Below, one piece after another: positions 18,209-26,661 of a stretch of 64,000 nucleotides of DNA (its first letter is position 1; every line of letters starts with the position of its first letter). The DNA lies in assembly GCA_934177795.1 (NCBI GenBank), contig CAKPPS010000001.1:91977-155976 (forward strand), in the 5' to 3' direction. This stretch comes from an uncultured Clostridia bacterium. Its GTDB lineage: Bacteria; Bacillota; Clostridia; TANB77; CAG-508. The translations under genes and the position numbers were made by a program. The notes beneath the pieces are model-generated. The model searched no databases, had not been told where the DNA came from, and saw only the letters and a program-made list of their open reading frames with translations.

Positions 18209-19192
18209 ATGAAAAAAATAGCAATAATAGGAAGTGGTAGTTGGGGAGTAGCATTAGCAACACATTTAGCTAGATGCGGAAATAGTGTAAAATTATGGTC
18301 TTTTTCAGAAGAAGAAAAAGAAATAATTAATAAAGAAAAAAGATGTAAATTTCTACCGGGACTTCAATTACCAGATAATATAGAATGTTCAACAGATTTT
18401 GAGGATGTTATAAAAGATGCGGAGTTTATATTACATGTTACACCATCAAAATTTACAAGAGATACATTTAAACAATATAAACAATATGTTGGAACAAAAC
18501 CAGTAATTATATGTTCAAAAGGTTTTGAAAAAGAAACATTAAAAACATTAGATGAAGTTATAAAAGAAGAAATGCCAACTGTAAGATTAGGAGTTTTATC
18601 AGGACCAAGCCATGCAGAAGAAGTATCAATAGCAATTCCAACAGTTCTAGTAGTTGCATCAAAAGAAGATCAAATATTAAAAATGGTGCAAGATACTTTT
18701 ATGTGTTCAGAAATGAGAATTTATACTTCAACAGATATAAAAGGAGTAGAATTAGGAGGAGCACTAAAAAATATTGTAGCATTTTGTGCAGGCGTTGCTA
18801 GTGGAATAGGATTAGGTGATAATACTTTAGCAGCATTAATAACAAGAGGACTAGGTGAACTTACAAGATTAGGAGTAACTTTAGGTGGAAAAAAAGATAC
18901 TTTATATGGACTAAGTGGTTTAGGAGATTTAATTGTTACATGTTTAAGTGAACACAGCAGAAATAGAAAAGCTGGTAAACTTATAGGACAGGGAAAAACA
19001 TTAGAAGAAACTAAAAAAGAAGTAGGAATGGTTATTGAAAGTATTGATAATATTGAGGTTGCTTATGAATTAGCACAAATACATGATGTACGTATGCCAA
19101 TAGTAGAAACTGTATATAATGTTATTTATAACAATTTGGACCCAAAAGAAGCAGTTAATAATTTAATGACAAGAGCGAAAAAAAGTGAATAA
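18209..19192 (+). CDS. gpsA: NAD(P)-dependent glycerol-3-phosphate dehydrogenase
   Basis: Makes sn-glycerol-3-phosphate from dihydroxyacetone phosphate for phospholipid synthesis. The start at 18209 gives MKKIAIIGSGSWGVALATHLA with the Rossmann GSGSWG motif; the upstream ATG at 18179 would add a ten-residue basic extension without a good binding site. Family blocks include VLSGPSHAEEV, GVELGGALKNIVAFCAG with the catalytic Lys, and TRGLGELTRLG. Length of about 327 residues is normal. Confidence 0.95.
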   Translation: MKKIAIIGSGSWGVALATHLARCGNSVKLWSFSEEEKEIINKEKRCKFLPGLQLPDNIECSTDFEDVIKDAEFILHVTPSKFTRDTFKQYKQYVGTKPVIICSKGFEKETLKTLDEVIKEEMPTVRLGVLSGPSHAEEVSIAIPTVLVVASKEDQILKMVQDTFMCSEMRIYTSTDIKGVELGGALKNIVAFCAGVASGIGLGDNTLAALITRGLGELTRLGVTLGGKKDTLYGLSGLGDLIVTCLSEHSRNRKAGKLIGQGKTLEETKKEVGMVIESIDNIEVAYELAQIHDVRMPIVETVYNVIYNNLDPKEAVNNLMTRAKKSE

Positions 19193-19252
19193 TATAGTAG
19201 TATAAAGGAAATAATAAATCATAATAGTTATATGATGAAAGGAATGTTGAAA

Positions 19253-19825
19253 ATGGAATTTTTTGATAAATTAGGAAAAAAGGCATCAGAAGCATATAAA
19301 ATAACTGCAGATAAAACAGGAAAAATCGCAAAAGAAACAAAATTAAAATTTAGAATAGGTGAACTAAAGAATAAAATAGATGAACAATATAAAGAAATTG
19401 GTAAAAAAGTATATGAAAAACATGTAAGAGAAGAGGAAATCAAAATCAATGAAGATTTAGCAGAATTTTGTGATAAAATTGATGAAATGACAAAAGAAAT
19501 AAAAGATATAAATAATAAATGTTTAGAATTAAAAGACAAAAAACAATGTCCTAATTGTTTAAATGAAATAGAAAAAAGCATGAAATTTTGTCCAGAATGT
19601 GGTGCTGAACAAATAGAAGAAAAAGAAGAAACAATAGAAAAAGATATTGATAATTCGGATAACTCAGATAATTCAGATAATGAAAATCAAATAGAATCAC
19701 AGAATGAAGAGATAAAAGAAGAAGCTGATAGTAATTTAGAGAAAACCACAGAAGTAGAAGTTAATCCTGATACAGAAGATATAACAGAAACAGAAGTAGA
19801 AGATGCAGGAGAATCAATTATATAA
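19253..19825 (+). CDS. Coiled-coil protein with a zinc ribbon
   Basis: A 190-residue protein starting MEFFDKLGKKASEAY behind AAAGGA. The first about 95 residues are Lys/Glu-rich helix, probably a coiled coil. Then comes a double-CxxC zinc ribbon (CPNCLNEIEKSMKFCPECG), and the last 70 residues are a very acidic Glu/Asp/Asn/Ser tail. Similar short proteins occur widely in Clostridia next to house-keeping genes; their role is unknown. No membrane segment is present, so it is likely cytosolic. Confidence 0.7.
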   Translation: MEFFDKLGKKASEAYKITADKTGKIAKETKLKFRIGELKNKIDEQYKEIGKKVYEKHVREEEIKINEDLAEFCDKIDEMTKEIKDINNKCLELKDKKQCPNCLNEIEKSMKFCPECGAEQIEEKEETIEKDIDNSDNSDNSDNENQIESQNEEIKEEADSNLEKTTEVEVNPDTEDITETEVEDAGESII

Positions 19826-19845
19826 TTAATAAGGAAAAGTAAAAA

Positions 19846-20284
19846 ATGAAATTAGTAATACAAAGAGTATCAGAAGCAGAAGTTGTAGTAGATAAACAAA
19901 AAATCAGTAAAATACGGAAAAGGTTTTTTAGTTTTAATAGGAATAACACATACAGATACTGAAAAAACTGCAGATTATTTAGTTAAAAAATTATGCAATT
20001 TACGAGTTTTTGAAGACAAAAATGATAAAATGAATTTATCATTAAAAGATGTAAATGGTGAAATATTAATCGTTTCTCAATTTACGTTATATGCAAATTG
20101 CAAAGAAGGTAATAGACCATCTTTTATAGAAGCTGCTAGACCAGAAAAGGCAAATCCACTATATGAATATTTTTGTAACAAATGTAGAGAAAATAATATT
20201 CATGTAGAGACCGGTATTTTTGGAGCAGATATGAAAGTAAGTTTATTAAATGATGGACCAGTGACCATAATTATGGAAAAATAA
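19846..20284 (+). pseudogene. dtd: D-aminoacyl-tRNA deacylase, one-base frameshift
   Basis: Dtd removes D-amino acids wrongly loaded on tRNA. The gene starts [16 protein letters not shown], typical of the family, and after the shift continues [30 protein letters not shown] and ends [17 protein letters not shown] and NDGPVT are the two catalytic motifs. An extra C at about 19915 (ATACGGAAA where ATAGGAAA would give Lys-Ile-Gly-Lys) breaks the frame. If the base is a sequencing error, the gene is a normal 145-residue dtd; otherwise only a fragment from 20030 could be made. Confidence 0.85.
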
Positions 20285-20294
20285 ATATAAAAGG

Positions 20295-20333
20295 TGCGAA
20301 CATTAAAGTTTATAATAATGACTAATGTTCGCA
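20295..20333. terminator. Hairpin between dtd and the opposing small gene
   Basis: An 11-bp perfect stem, TGCGAACATTA / TAATGTTCGCA, lies between two convergent genes. The flanking U-tract is weak on both strands. Confidence 0.55.
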
Positions 20334-20344
20334 TTAAGCATATA

Positions 20345-20626
20345 TTAATAAGGAAATCGTTCATATAAATATTTTATTATCAAATCACCATTATTTTCGT
20401 TTACTTGAACATAAACATTTTTATCAAGGCAAATCCACATATTTATAGAAAATTTATTAATATTATCAATATATACCCCAACAATTTCAGCTAATTCAAT
20501 GGGATTATTATATTCTTTTTCCCATGAAAGCTTATCTGAAATATCTAGATTAGTATTATAAAATTTGCTTAAAAAATTATTTAATTCACCATTTATATCA
20601 CTATATAAATTAACAGAAACATACAT
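20345..20626 (-). CDS. Small protein of unknown function
   Basis: About 93 residues, starting at the ATG at 20626 preceded by GGTGA (an in-frame ATG at 20674 would add 16 residues without a binding site). It reads MYVSVNLYSDINGELNNF and ends IIKYLYERFPY. It is mixed alpha/beta in appearance, has no signal peptide or Cys pairs, and I do not recognise it. It is convergent with dtd. Codon use matches the neighbouring genes, which supports a real gene. Confidence 0.55.
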   Translation of the reverse strand: MYVSVNLYSDINGELNNFLSKFYNTNLDISDKLSWEKEYNNPIELAEIVGVYIDNINKFSINMWICLDKNVYVQVNENNGDLIIKYLYERFPY

Positions 20627-20731
20627 AATATTCACCATAATAATATTATGAAAAAAATTAAAATTTTTATACATAGAATAAATATGAAAAAAAAGTAAAT
20701 ACTAATAATAAAATATTATGGAGGGATTTTT

Positions 20732-21655
20732 TTGAGAAAGTTTAAAATAATAGCTTATGTATTATTAGTTTTTGCGATAATTGGAATAATATTAACTGTA
20801 TATTCTAATGCTACACAACAAAATCAAGAAAGCACAAAAAATGAAAAAGTATTGGCAGAAATAAAATATTTAGATTCTAAATTAGTTGATTTATTTAATA
20901 ATATGAACAACATTGAAACTAGAAATTATAGAATATATACAGATACTACAGAAGAATCAAGAAGCACAGAAGTAACAGGGGAAGGTAATTCATCAAAACA
21001 AGGAGAGAACAGTAAGGGAAGTTCAGATTCACAATCTGATAAAGAAAAGGAAAATGGAAGTAGTTCAAATTTAGAAAGCCAAAAAAATGAAACAGTGGAA
21101 AATTATGAAATGACACAGGCAGGAATATTAACAAGTAGCAAAAATATTGATTGGAAGGCAAATAAAAATGAATTGGAATTGATATATACATCAATTCCAA
21201 CAATAACATTAGATTTATACAAAATAAATATTGCACAAGACGATATATTAAATTTTAATAAGGAAATAGATAATTTAACTACAAGTGTGCAAACAGAAGA
21301 TAAACAAAAAACATTAAATACTTTAGTAAAAGTATATGAATATATTCCTAAATTTGTTCAAAATGTAGATTGTGATATTACTTATAAAACTATAATAGAA
21401 ACTAAATTTGATATATTTAAAGCATATTCTAATTTGGAAACAGATAATTGGAAAGAAATTAACAATAATATGACAAGTGCCGTAGAAAAATATACTACAT
21501 TGTTAACAAGTTCAGAAGTAAATAATAATAAGCAAGCAAGTGTAAATAAAGGATATGTAATGCTAAATGAGTTAAAAAATGTAGTTGATACAAAAGATAA
21601 AGATGTATTTTTAATAAAATATAAAAATTTATTAGAAGAAATAAATAATATGTAA
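20732..21655 (+). CDS. Membrane-anchored extracytoplasmic protein, unknown
   Basis: A 307-residue protein starting at TTG 20732, 7 nt after GGAGGG. It has one N-terminal membrane helix (KIIAYVLLVFAIIGIILTVY), then a helical region, a Ser/Lys/Asn/Glu-rich low-complexity stretch at about 75-130, and a largely helical C-terminal half. It has no Cys lipobox and no recognised motif. It is a single gene with its own binding site. Sporulation-associated or envelope proteins of this build are common in Clostridia, but I cannot assign a role. Confidence 0.7.
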   Translation: MRKFKIIAYVLLVFAIIGIILTVYSNATQQNQESTKNEKVLAEIKYLDSKLVDLFNNMNNIETRNYRIYTDTTEESRSTEVTGEGNSSKQGENSKGSSDSQSDKEKENGSSSNLESQKNETVENYEMTQAGILTSSKNIDWKANKNELELIYTSIPTITLDLYKINIAQDDILNFNKEIDNLTTSVQTEDKQKTLNTLVKVYEYIPKFVQNVDCDITYKTIIETKFDIFKAYSNLETDNWKEINNNMTSAVEKYTTLLTSSEVNNNKQASVNKGYVMLNELKNVVDTKDKDVFLIKYKNLLEEINNM

Positions 21656-21755
21656 TATTATAAAAATAATTTATACACATAGATATTTTTGTATAAAAAC
21701 ACTACAATTGGTTACTAATATATATATAATACAGTAAAACAGGTTTTTTGTATTG

Positions 21756-21775
21756 TTTTTTTACATGTAAAAAAA
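21756..21775. promoter_or_regulatory. Palindrome upstream of oleate hydratase, possible operator
   Basis: A 20-bp perfect palindrome centred on ACATGT with seven T to the left and seven A to the right, ending 8 bp before the -35 box of the oleate hydratase promoter. It could bind the TetR-type regulator encoded downstream, or be a weak bidirectional terminator. Confidence 0.4.
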
Positions 21776-21783
21776 ATTGTTTA

Positions 21784-21812
21784 TTGCATGAAATATAAAG
21801 AAATATTATAAT
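21784..21812 (+). promoter_or_regulatory. Promoter of oleate hydratase
   Basis: TTGCAT (21784-21789), 17 bp, TATAAT (21807-21812). AAGGAGG precedes the start codon at 21846. Confidence 0.65.
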
Positions 21813-21845
21813 TTAACCGATAATTATACAAAGGAGGGATAATAT

Positions 21846-23636
21846 ATGTATTATGGAGCTGGAACTTATGAAGCATTTGCACGTCCAGAAAAACCAGAAG
21901 GAGTAGATAAAAAATCTGCTTATATAATTGGTACTGGTTTAGCAGGACTTTCAGCAGCATTTTATTTATTAAGAGATGGTCAAATGAAAGGAGAACATAT
22001 ACATTTACTAGAAAAATTAGACTTAGCAGGTGGGTCATGTGATGGTAGAAAAGATATTACTAAAGGATTTTATATGCGTGGTGGCCGTGAAATGGACAAT
22101 CATTTTGAATGTATGTGGGATATGTTTAGAAGTGTTCCTTCAATTGAAACACCAAATATATCTGTACTTGATGAATATTATTGGTTAAATAAACATGATC
22201 CAAATTATTCATTATGTAGAGCAACTATAAATTGTGGTGAGGATGCTCATACTGATAAATTATTTAAACTTGATAAAAAATCAGCTATGGCATTATCTCA
22301 ATTGTTTATTACACCAGAAAAAGACCTAGAAAATAAAAAGATTTCTGATGTTTTACCTGAAGAATTTTGGGAGACAAATTTTTGGCTATACTGGCAAACA
22401 ATGTTTGCTTTCCAAAAATGGTCATCAGCATTAGAAATGAAGAGATATTTATGTAGATATGTTCATCATATAGATGGTTTACCAGATTTTTCAGCATTAA
22501 GATTTACAAAATATAATCAATATGAATCAATGATTTTACCACTTACAAAATATTTGGAAAGTAATGGTGTAAAAATTGAGTATGGAATAGATGTTAAAAA
22601 TGTCATATTTGAGTCTAAACAAAATAAAAAAGTAGCAACACAAATTGTATATGAAAACAATAATCAAGAAAAAACTATTGATTTAATAGAAGATGATTTA
22701 GTATTTATTACTAATGGGTGTTGTACAGATACTTCTTGTTATGGAGACCAAGATAATGCACCAGATTTATCAAAAATAAAAAATGGAAAAGGTGAATCAT
22801 GGGATTTATGGAAAAATATAGCATCACAAGCTACTAATGGAGAGTTCGGAAATCCAGATAAATTCTGTAATCATGTAGATGAAACTAATTGGATGAGTGC
22901 TACTATAGAAGTAAGTGATGAAAATATAATAAATCATATTATAAATATTTGTAAGCGTGATCCTAGAAAAGGAAAAGTAACAACAGGAGGAATTGTAACA
23001 GTAAAAGATAGCAAAGAAAATTGGTATTTGTCATGGACTATTAATAGACAACCACAATTTAAGTCTCAAAATCCAGATAGTATTTTAGTATGGGTATATG
23101 CATTAAATACAAATAAAGTAGGGAATTTTATAAAAAAGCCAATAAAGTCATGTACAGGTAAAGAAGTATGTGAAGAATGGTTATATCATATTGGTATTCC
23201 CAATAATGAAATTGAAGAAAGTGCAGAAAAATGTAATACAACTACTTGCTATATGCCATATATAAATGCATTTTTCCAACCAAGAGAAGAAAAAGATAGA
23301 CCACTTGTTGTACCAGAAGAATCAATTAATTTTGCTTTTATTGGACAATTTGCAGAAACTCCTAGAGATACAATATTTACTACTGAATATTCTATTCGTA
23401 CTGGAATGGAAGCAGTATACACACTTTTAAATATAGATAGAGCTGTACCTGAAGTTTGGGGAAGTAAATATGATGTTAGAGAATTATTACGAGCATGTTA
23501 TTATGCTGTAGATAAAAAGCCAGTTGAAGAGCTTCCATTAACATTTGCTGAAAAACAACTTGTAAAAGTGTTAGAAAAGAAAGTTAAAGGAACAGACATA
23601 GAAATACTTTTGAAAGAAAGTGGATTATTTAAATAA
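21846..23636 (+). CDS. ohyA: Oleate hydratase (FAD-dependent, myosin-cross-reactive antigen family)
   Basis: Adds water to the cis-9 double bond of unsaturated fatty acids such as oleate, giving 10-hydroxystearate; in gut bacteria this detoxifies free fatty acids. The 596-residue protein has the FAD-binding GTGLAGLSAAFYLL near residue 31, LEKLDLAGGSCDG, GGREMDNHFECMWD, the conserved TNGCCTDTSCYGD and the C-terminal QFAETPRDTIFTTEYSIRTGMEAVY. Length fits the family. A TetR-type regulator gene follows 125 nt downstream, so expression is probably controlled by fatty acids (inference). Confidence 0.95.
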   Translation: MYYGAGTYEAFARPEKPEGVDKKSAYIIGTGLAGLSAAFYLLRDGQMKGEHIHLLEKLDLAGGSCDGRKDITKGFYMRGGREMDNHFECMWDMFRSVPSIETPNISVLDEYYWLNKHDPNYSLCRATINCGEDAHTDKLFKLDKKSAMALSQLFITPEKDLENKKISDVLPEEFWETNFWLYWQTMFAFQKWSSALEMKRYLCRYVHHIDGLPDFSALRFTKYNQYESMILPLTKYLESNGVKIEYGIDVKNVIFESKQNKKVATQIVYENNNQEKTIDLIEDDLVFITNGCCTDTSCYGDQDNAPDLSKIKNGKGESWDLWKNIASQATNGEFGNPDKFCNHVDETNWMSATIEVSDENIINHIINICKRDPRKGKVTTGGIVTVKDSKENWYLSWTINRQPQFKSQNPDSILVWVYALNTNKVGNFIKKPIKSCTGKEVCEEWLYHIGIPNNEIEESAEKCNTTTCYMPYINAFFQPREEKDRPLVVPEESINFAFIGQFAETPRDTIFTTEYSIRTGMEAVYTLLNIDRAVPEVWGSKYDVRELLRACYYAVDKKPVEELPLTFAEKQLVKVLEKKVKGTDIEILLKESGLFK

Positions 23637-23738
23637 TAGTTACAATTTGCAGTTTATTTAATATGGCTATGAATTATAACAATAATAAAAAATATGAAAT
23701 ATTTATGTAATTATATTTATTTCATATTTTTTTTAATG

Positions 23739-23744
23739 TATAAT
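23739..23744 (+). promoter_or_regulatory. -10 box of the TetR gene, giving a very short leader
   Basis: TATAAT lies only 17 nt before the ATG at 23762, so transcription would begin at about 23751, leaving at most an about 10-nt leader. The -35 region is weak. Confidence 0.4.
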
Positions 23745-23761
23745 ATCTTATGGTGATGAAT

Positions 23762-24340
23762 ATGAGTAGTTTAACAACTAAAAAAGCAATAGCATATACT
23801 TTTAAAGATTTGTTGAAAGAAAAACCATTTAATAAAATAACAGTTAATGATATAGCAAAAAAATGTGATATAAATAGACAAACATTTTATTATCATTTTA
23901 AAGATATAAAAGATTTAGTTGAGTGGATTTGTATTGATGAAGTTGATAATATTTTAAAGAAAAAAGATGAATGTGATAGGTGGGAAGACAAATTTTTACT
24001 AGTATTCAAAATAATGAAAGAAGAAAAAATATTCGTGAAAAATATTTATAATTCTGTTTCAGTAGAAGTACTAAGAAATAATTTATATAGGTTGGTATAT
24101 CCTATAATATATGATGAAATATTAGAAAAGTCAAAAGGAAAAAGACTAAGGGAAGAAGATAAAAGATTTATAACAGATTTTTATAAATATGCATTTGTAT
24201 CAATAGTTTTAAACTGGATTGATAATGGAATGCATGAAAATCCAGAAATAATAGTATTAAAAGTTAGTAATCTTATTACAGGTACAATTGACCATGCATG
24301 TATGTCTGTAAATAAAGAAAATAACTGTCAAAGAATTTGA
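23762..24340 (+). CDS. TetR-family transcriptional regulator (DhaS-like)
   Basis: About 192 residues. The N-terminal helix-turn-helix is typical: KITVNDIAKKCDINRQTFYYHFKDIKDLVEW. The C-terminal ligand-binding half resembles the TetR_C group seen in DhaS-like regulators (YKYAFVSIVLNWIDNGMHENPEEI-like segment near 155-178). Three in-frame ATGs (23750, 23756, 23762) lie within 12 nt; I take 23762 because GGTGA precedes it and MSSLTTKKAIAY is a usual family start. Its position after oleate hydratase suggests control of that gene. Confidence 0.85.
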   Translation: MSSLTTKKAIAYTFKDLLKEKPFNKITVNDIAKKCDINRQTFYYHFKDIKDLVEWICIDEVDNILKKKDECDRWEDKFLLVFKIMKEEKIFVKNIYNSVSVEVLRNNLYRLVYPIIYDEILEKSKGKRLREEDKRFITDFYKYAFVSIVLNWIDNGMHENPEIIVLKVSNLITGTIDHACMSVNKENNCQRI

Positions 24341-24413
24341 TATTGTAAAAATTAATCGTTAGAAAATTTTTAATTTTATAGATTTTTATTTATGCTTATG
24401 ATATAATATGCAA

Positions 24414-24760
24414 AGAGTAAATTGAATAGTCGCTGGTAAATATCCGAAAGGAATTACGAGAGGAAAGTCCGGGCTCCATAAGAGCGTGATGCTAGATAAC
24501 GTCTAGTGGGGGCGACCCTAAGGAAAGTGCAACAGAAAATAACCGCCATTTTGGTAAGGGTGAAAAGGCGAGGTAAGAGCTCACCAGCTGTATGGTGACA
24601 TACGGTGTTTGTGTAAACCCCATCTGGAGCAACACCTAAATAAGAAGATTAAGCTAGCTCTGGCACCTTCTTGACTTGCGTGGCTTGAGATATATAGTGA
24701 TATATATCCTAGATAAATGACTATTTTTAAAGACAGAACCCGGCTTACAGATTTACTCTT
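24414..24760 (+). ncRNA. rnpB: RNase P RNA
   Basis: The catalytic RNA that trims the 5' end of pre-tRNAs. Diagnostic conserved pieces are in the right order: GAGGAAAGTCCGGGCTCC near the 5' side, GTGCAACAGAAA in the middle, and AGACAGAACCCGGCTTACAG at the 3' side. The first bases (AGAGTAAATT) pair with the last (GATTTACTCT), closing helix P1, and a T run follows as terminator. TATAAT at 24402-24407 places the start about 7 nt later, agreeing with the RNA end. It is transcribed just ahead of truB. Confidence 0.95.
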
Positions 24761-24832
24761 TTTTTATATATCGGGCAAGAACAAAGGGAGACTGTGTTGC
24801 TTTGTTCTATGTAAAAAATAAAGAGGTAAAAA

Positions 24833-25690
24833 ATGAATGGAATAATAATAATAAATAAGCCATTAAATTGTACATCACATGATATAGTAGCCAAGATAAA
24901 AAAAATTTCAAAAAGTAAAGTGGGGCATACAGGAACATTAGATCCATTAGCAACAGGAGTATTACCAATTTTAATAGGTAAAGGAACCTTGTGTTCAAAA
25001 TATTTGATAAATCATGATAAAACATATATTGCAACAGTTCAATTAGGTATAAAAACAACAACAGCTGATTCAGAAGGAGAAGTTATAGAAAAAAAGAGTA
25101 TAAATAAAAAAATTTTAGATGAAGAATATATACAAAAAAAATTATATACATTTTTAGGAAAACAAGAGCAAGTTCCGCCAATGTATTCTGCAATAAAGGT
25201 TAATGGAAAAAAATTATATGAATATGCAAGAAAAAATCAAGAAATTAAAGTAGAGCCACGACAAATAGAAATATATGAAATAAGATTATTAAATTATGAT
25301 ACTAATACAGATGAAATAGAATTTGAAGTGAAATGTTCAAAAGGTACATATATAAGAAGCTTATGTGAAGATATAGCTCAAAGATTAGATACTGTTGGAT
25401 ATATGAAAAAATTAAATAGAGTTCAAGTAGGAGAATTTAATATTAAACAAGCTATATCTGTAGCAAATCTAAATGAAACAAAAATAGAAGAAAATTTAAT
25501 TGGTATAGAGCAATTGTTTAATAATTCTGAAAAAATTGAATTAAACAATAAAAAATTGCAGTTATTTTTAAATGGAGTACAATTAACGAATTTTAATATA
25601 GATGGTCAATATAGAATATATAGTGACAAAAAATTTATAGGAATAGGAATTATAAAAAATCAGTTATTGAAAAGAGATATAGTAATATAA
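24833..25690 (+). CDS. truB: tRNA pseudouridine-55 synthase
   Basis: Forms pseudouridine 55 in the T-loop of tRNAs. The N-terminus reads MNGIIIINKPLNCTSHDIV and the catalytic Asp is in GHTGTLDPLATGVLPI. KCSKGTYIRSLCEDI is the second conserved block. The 285 residues match the family, and a PUA-like C-terminal part is present. AAAGAGG precedes the start. Confidence 0.95.
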   Translation: MNGIIIINKPLNCTSHDIVAKIKKISKSKVGHTGTLDPLATGVLPILIGKGTLCSKYLINHDKTYIATVQLGIKTTTADSEGEVIEKKSINKKILDEEYIQKKLYTFLGKQEQVPPMYSAIKVNGKKLYEYARKNQEIKVEPRQIEIYEIRLLNYDTNTDEIEFEVKCSKGTYIRSLCEDIAQRLDTVGYMKKLNRVQVGEFNIKQAISVANLNETKIEENLIGIEQLFNNSEKIELNNKKLQLFLNGVQLTNFNIDGQYRIYSDKKFIGIGIIKNQLLKRDIVI

Positions 25691-25694
25691 ATAG

Positions 25695-25739
25695 AACCAC
25701 CTTAATATACTTAGAAAGAAAGTATTCAAAGAGGTGGTT
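25695..25739 (+). promoter_or_regulatory. Hairpin that hides the ribosome binding site of the next gene
   Basis: AACCACCT (25695-25702) pairs perfectly with AGGTGGTT (25732-25739), and ATACTT pairs with AAGTAT inside. The AGAGGTGG ribosome binding site of the gene starting at 25742 lies in the 3' arm. The T run after it is only four bases, so it may act as translational control rather than a strong terminator. Confidence 0.55.
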
Positions 25740-25741
25740 TT

Positions 25742-26578
25742 ATGTATTATATTCAAGAAAATGACAAGCCTAGATTGATAGAAAGACTATTTGATATTGT
25801 AAAAGTAGAAGAAAATAAAATTATTATTCCGGCAGAAAAAAAACAATTAAAGAAAATAGATAAATATGCAAAAAAAACAATAAAAATATTGGACAAATCT
25901 AATAGTCAAAAAGTAGTTTTAAGTAAAAAAATTAAACAACAAGAAGTTTATATGAACTACTTAAATGCTCACAATTATATAATTGTAGATGGTAAATGGT
26001 TATTTAAAATGTTAGTATTTGAAGTAATAGAATATGTAATAGATAAGAAATTTAAAGAAAAAAAAGATGTGTCTATATCTATTTTAACTAATGATATCTC
26101 AGAAATGACAATATATATAATCAATAATTTAGCAAAAAAGTATAAAGATATGAAAGTAGTATCAAATCATATTGAAAAATTAAAGAAAATAGAAGAAAAA
26201 GTTATGGAGAATGAAGGAATATTAATACATATCAGTAACAATAAAAGAAAAGTAATTTCAAATGTAGACATAGTCTTAAATTTAGATTTTCCAACAGAGC
26301 TAATAAACAGATATAGAATAAATAATGAAGCTATAATTATAAATTTTAATGGAAATGTAAAAATAAAAGATAAAAGATTTAATGGATTAAATATTAATGA
26401 TTATGAAATAGAATGGAAAAATGCGCCATTTGAAAAAGAGACAATTAATAAGTTTTTTATGAAAGATTTATATGAAACAGAGATTTATCAAAAACAGCCA
26501 ATAGAAAAAATATTATTTCAAATAAAAAAAGATAAAATAAAAATTAAAGAATTGGTAGCAGTAAGAACAAAACTTTAA
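25742..26578 (+). CDS. Conserved-looking clostridial protein, function unknown
   Basis: A 278-residue soluble protein, rich in Lys, Ile and Asn, starting MYYIQENDKPRLIERLFDIV. No signal peptide, membrane helix, Cys pair or P-loop is visible. The central part (about 90-200) alternates beta strands and helices, with ILTNDISEMTIYIINNLAK and a VDIVLNLDFPTELINRY segment that could be a Rossmann-like nucleotide-binding fold, but no motif is decisive. It stands between truB and the PBP gene, under a hairpin that may block its translation start. Confidence 0.65.
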   Translation: MYYIQENDKPRLIERLFDIVKVEENKIIIPAEKKQLKKIDKYAKKTIKILDKSNSQKVVLSKKIKQQEVYMNYLNAHNYIIVDGKWLFKMLVFEVIEYVIDKKFKEKKDVSISILTNDISEMTIYIINNLAKKYKDMKVVSNHIEKLKKIEEKVMENEGILIHISNNKRKVISNVDIVLNLDFPTELINRYRINNEAIIINFNGNVKIKDKRFNGLNINDYEIEWKNAPFEKETINKFFMKDLYETEIYQKQPIEKILFQIKKDKIKIKELVAVRTKL

Positions 26579-26661
26579 TATTTCAAATTAAATACTTTCA
26601 TTTTTTAAAAAAATATAATATAATGTAATTGCTAATTTAAAAGTGGCAAGGAGGTAAAGAA

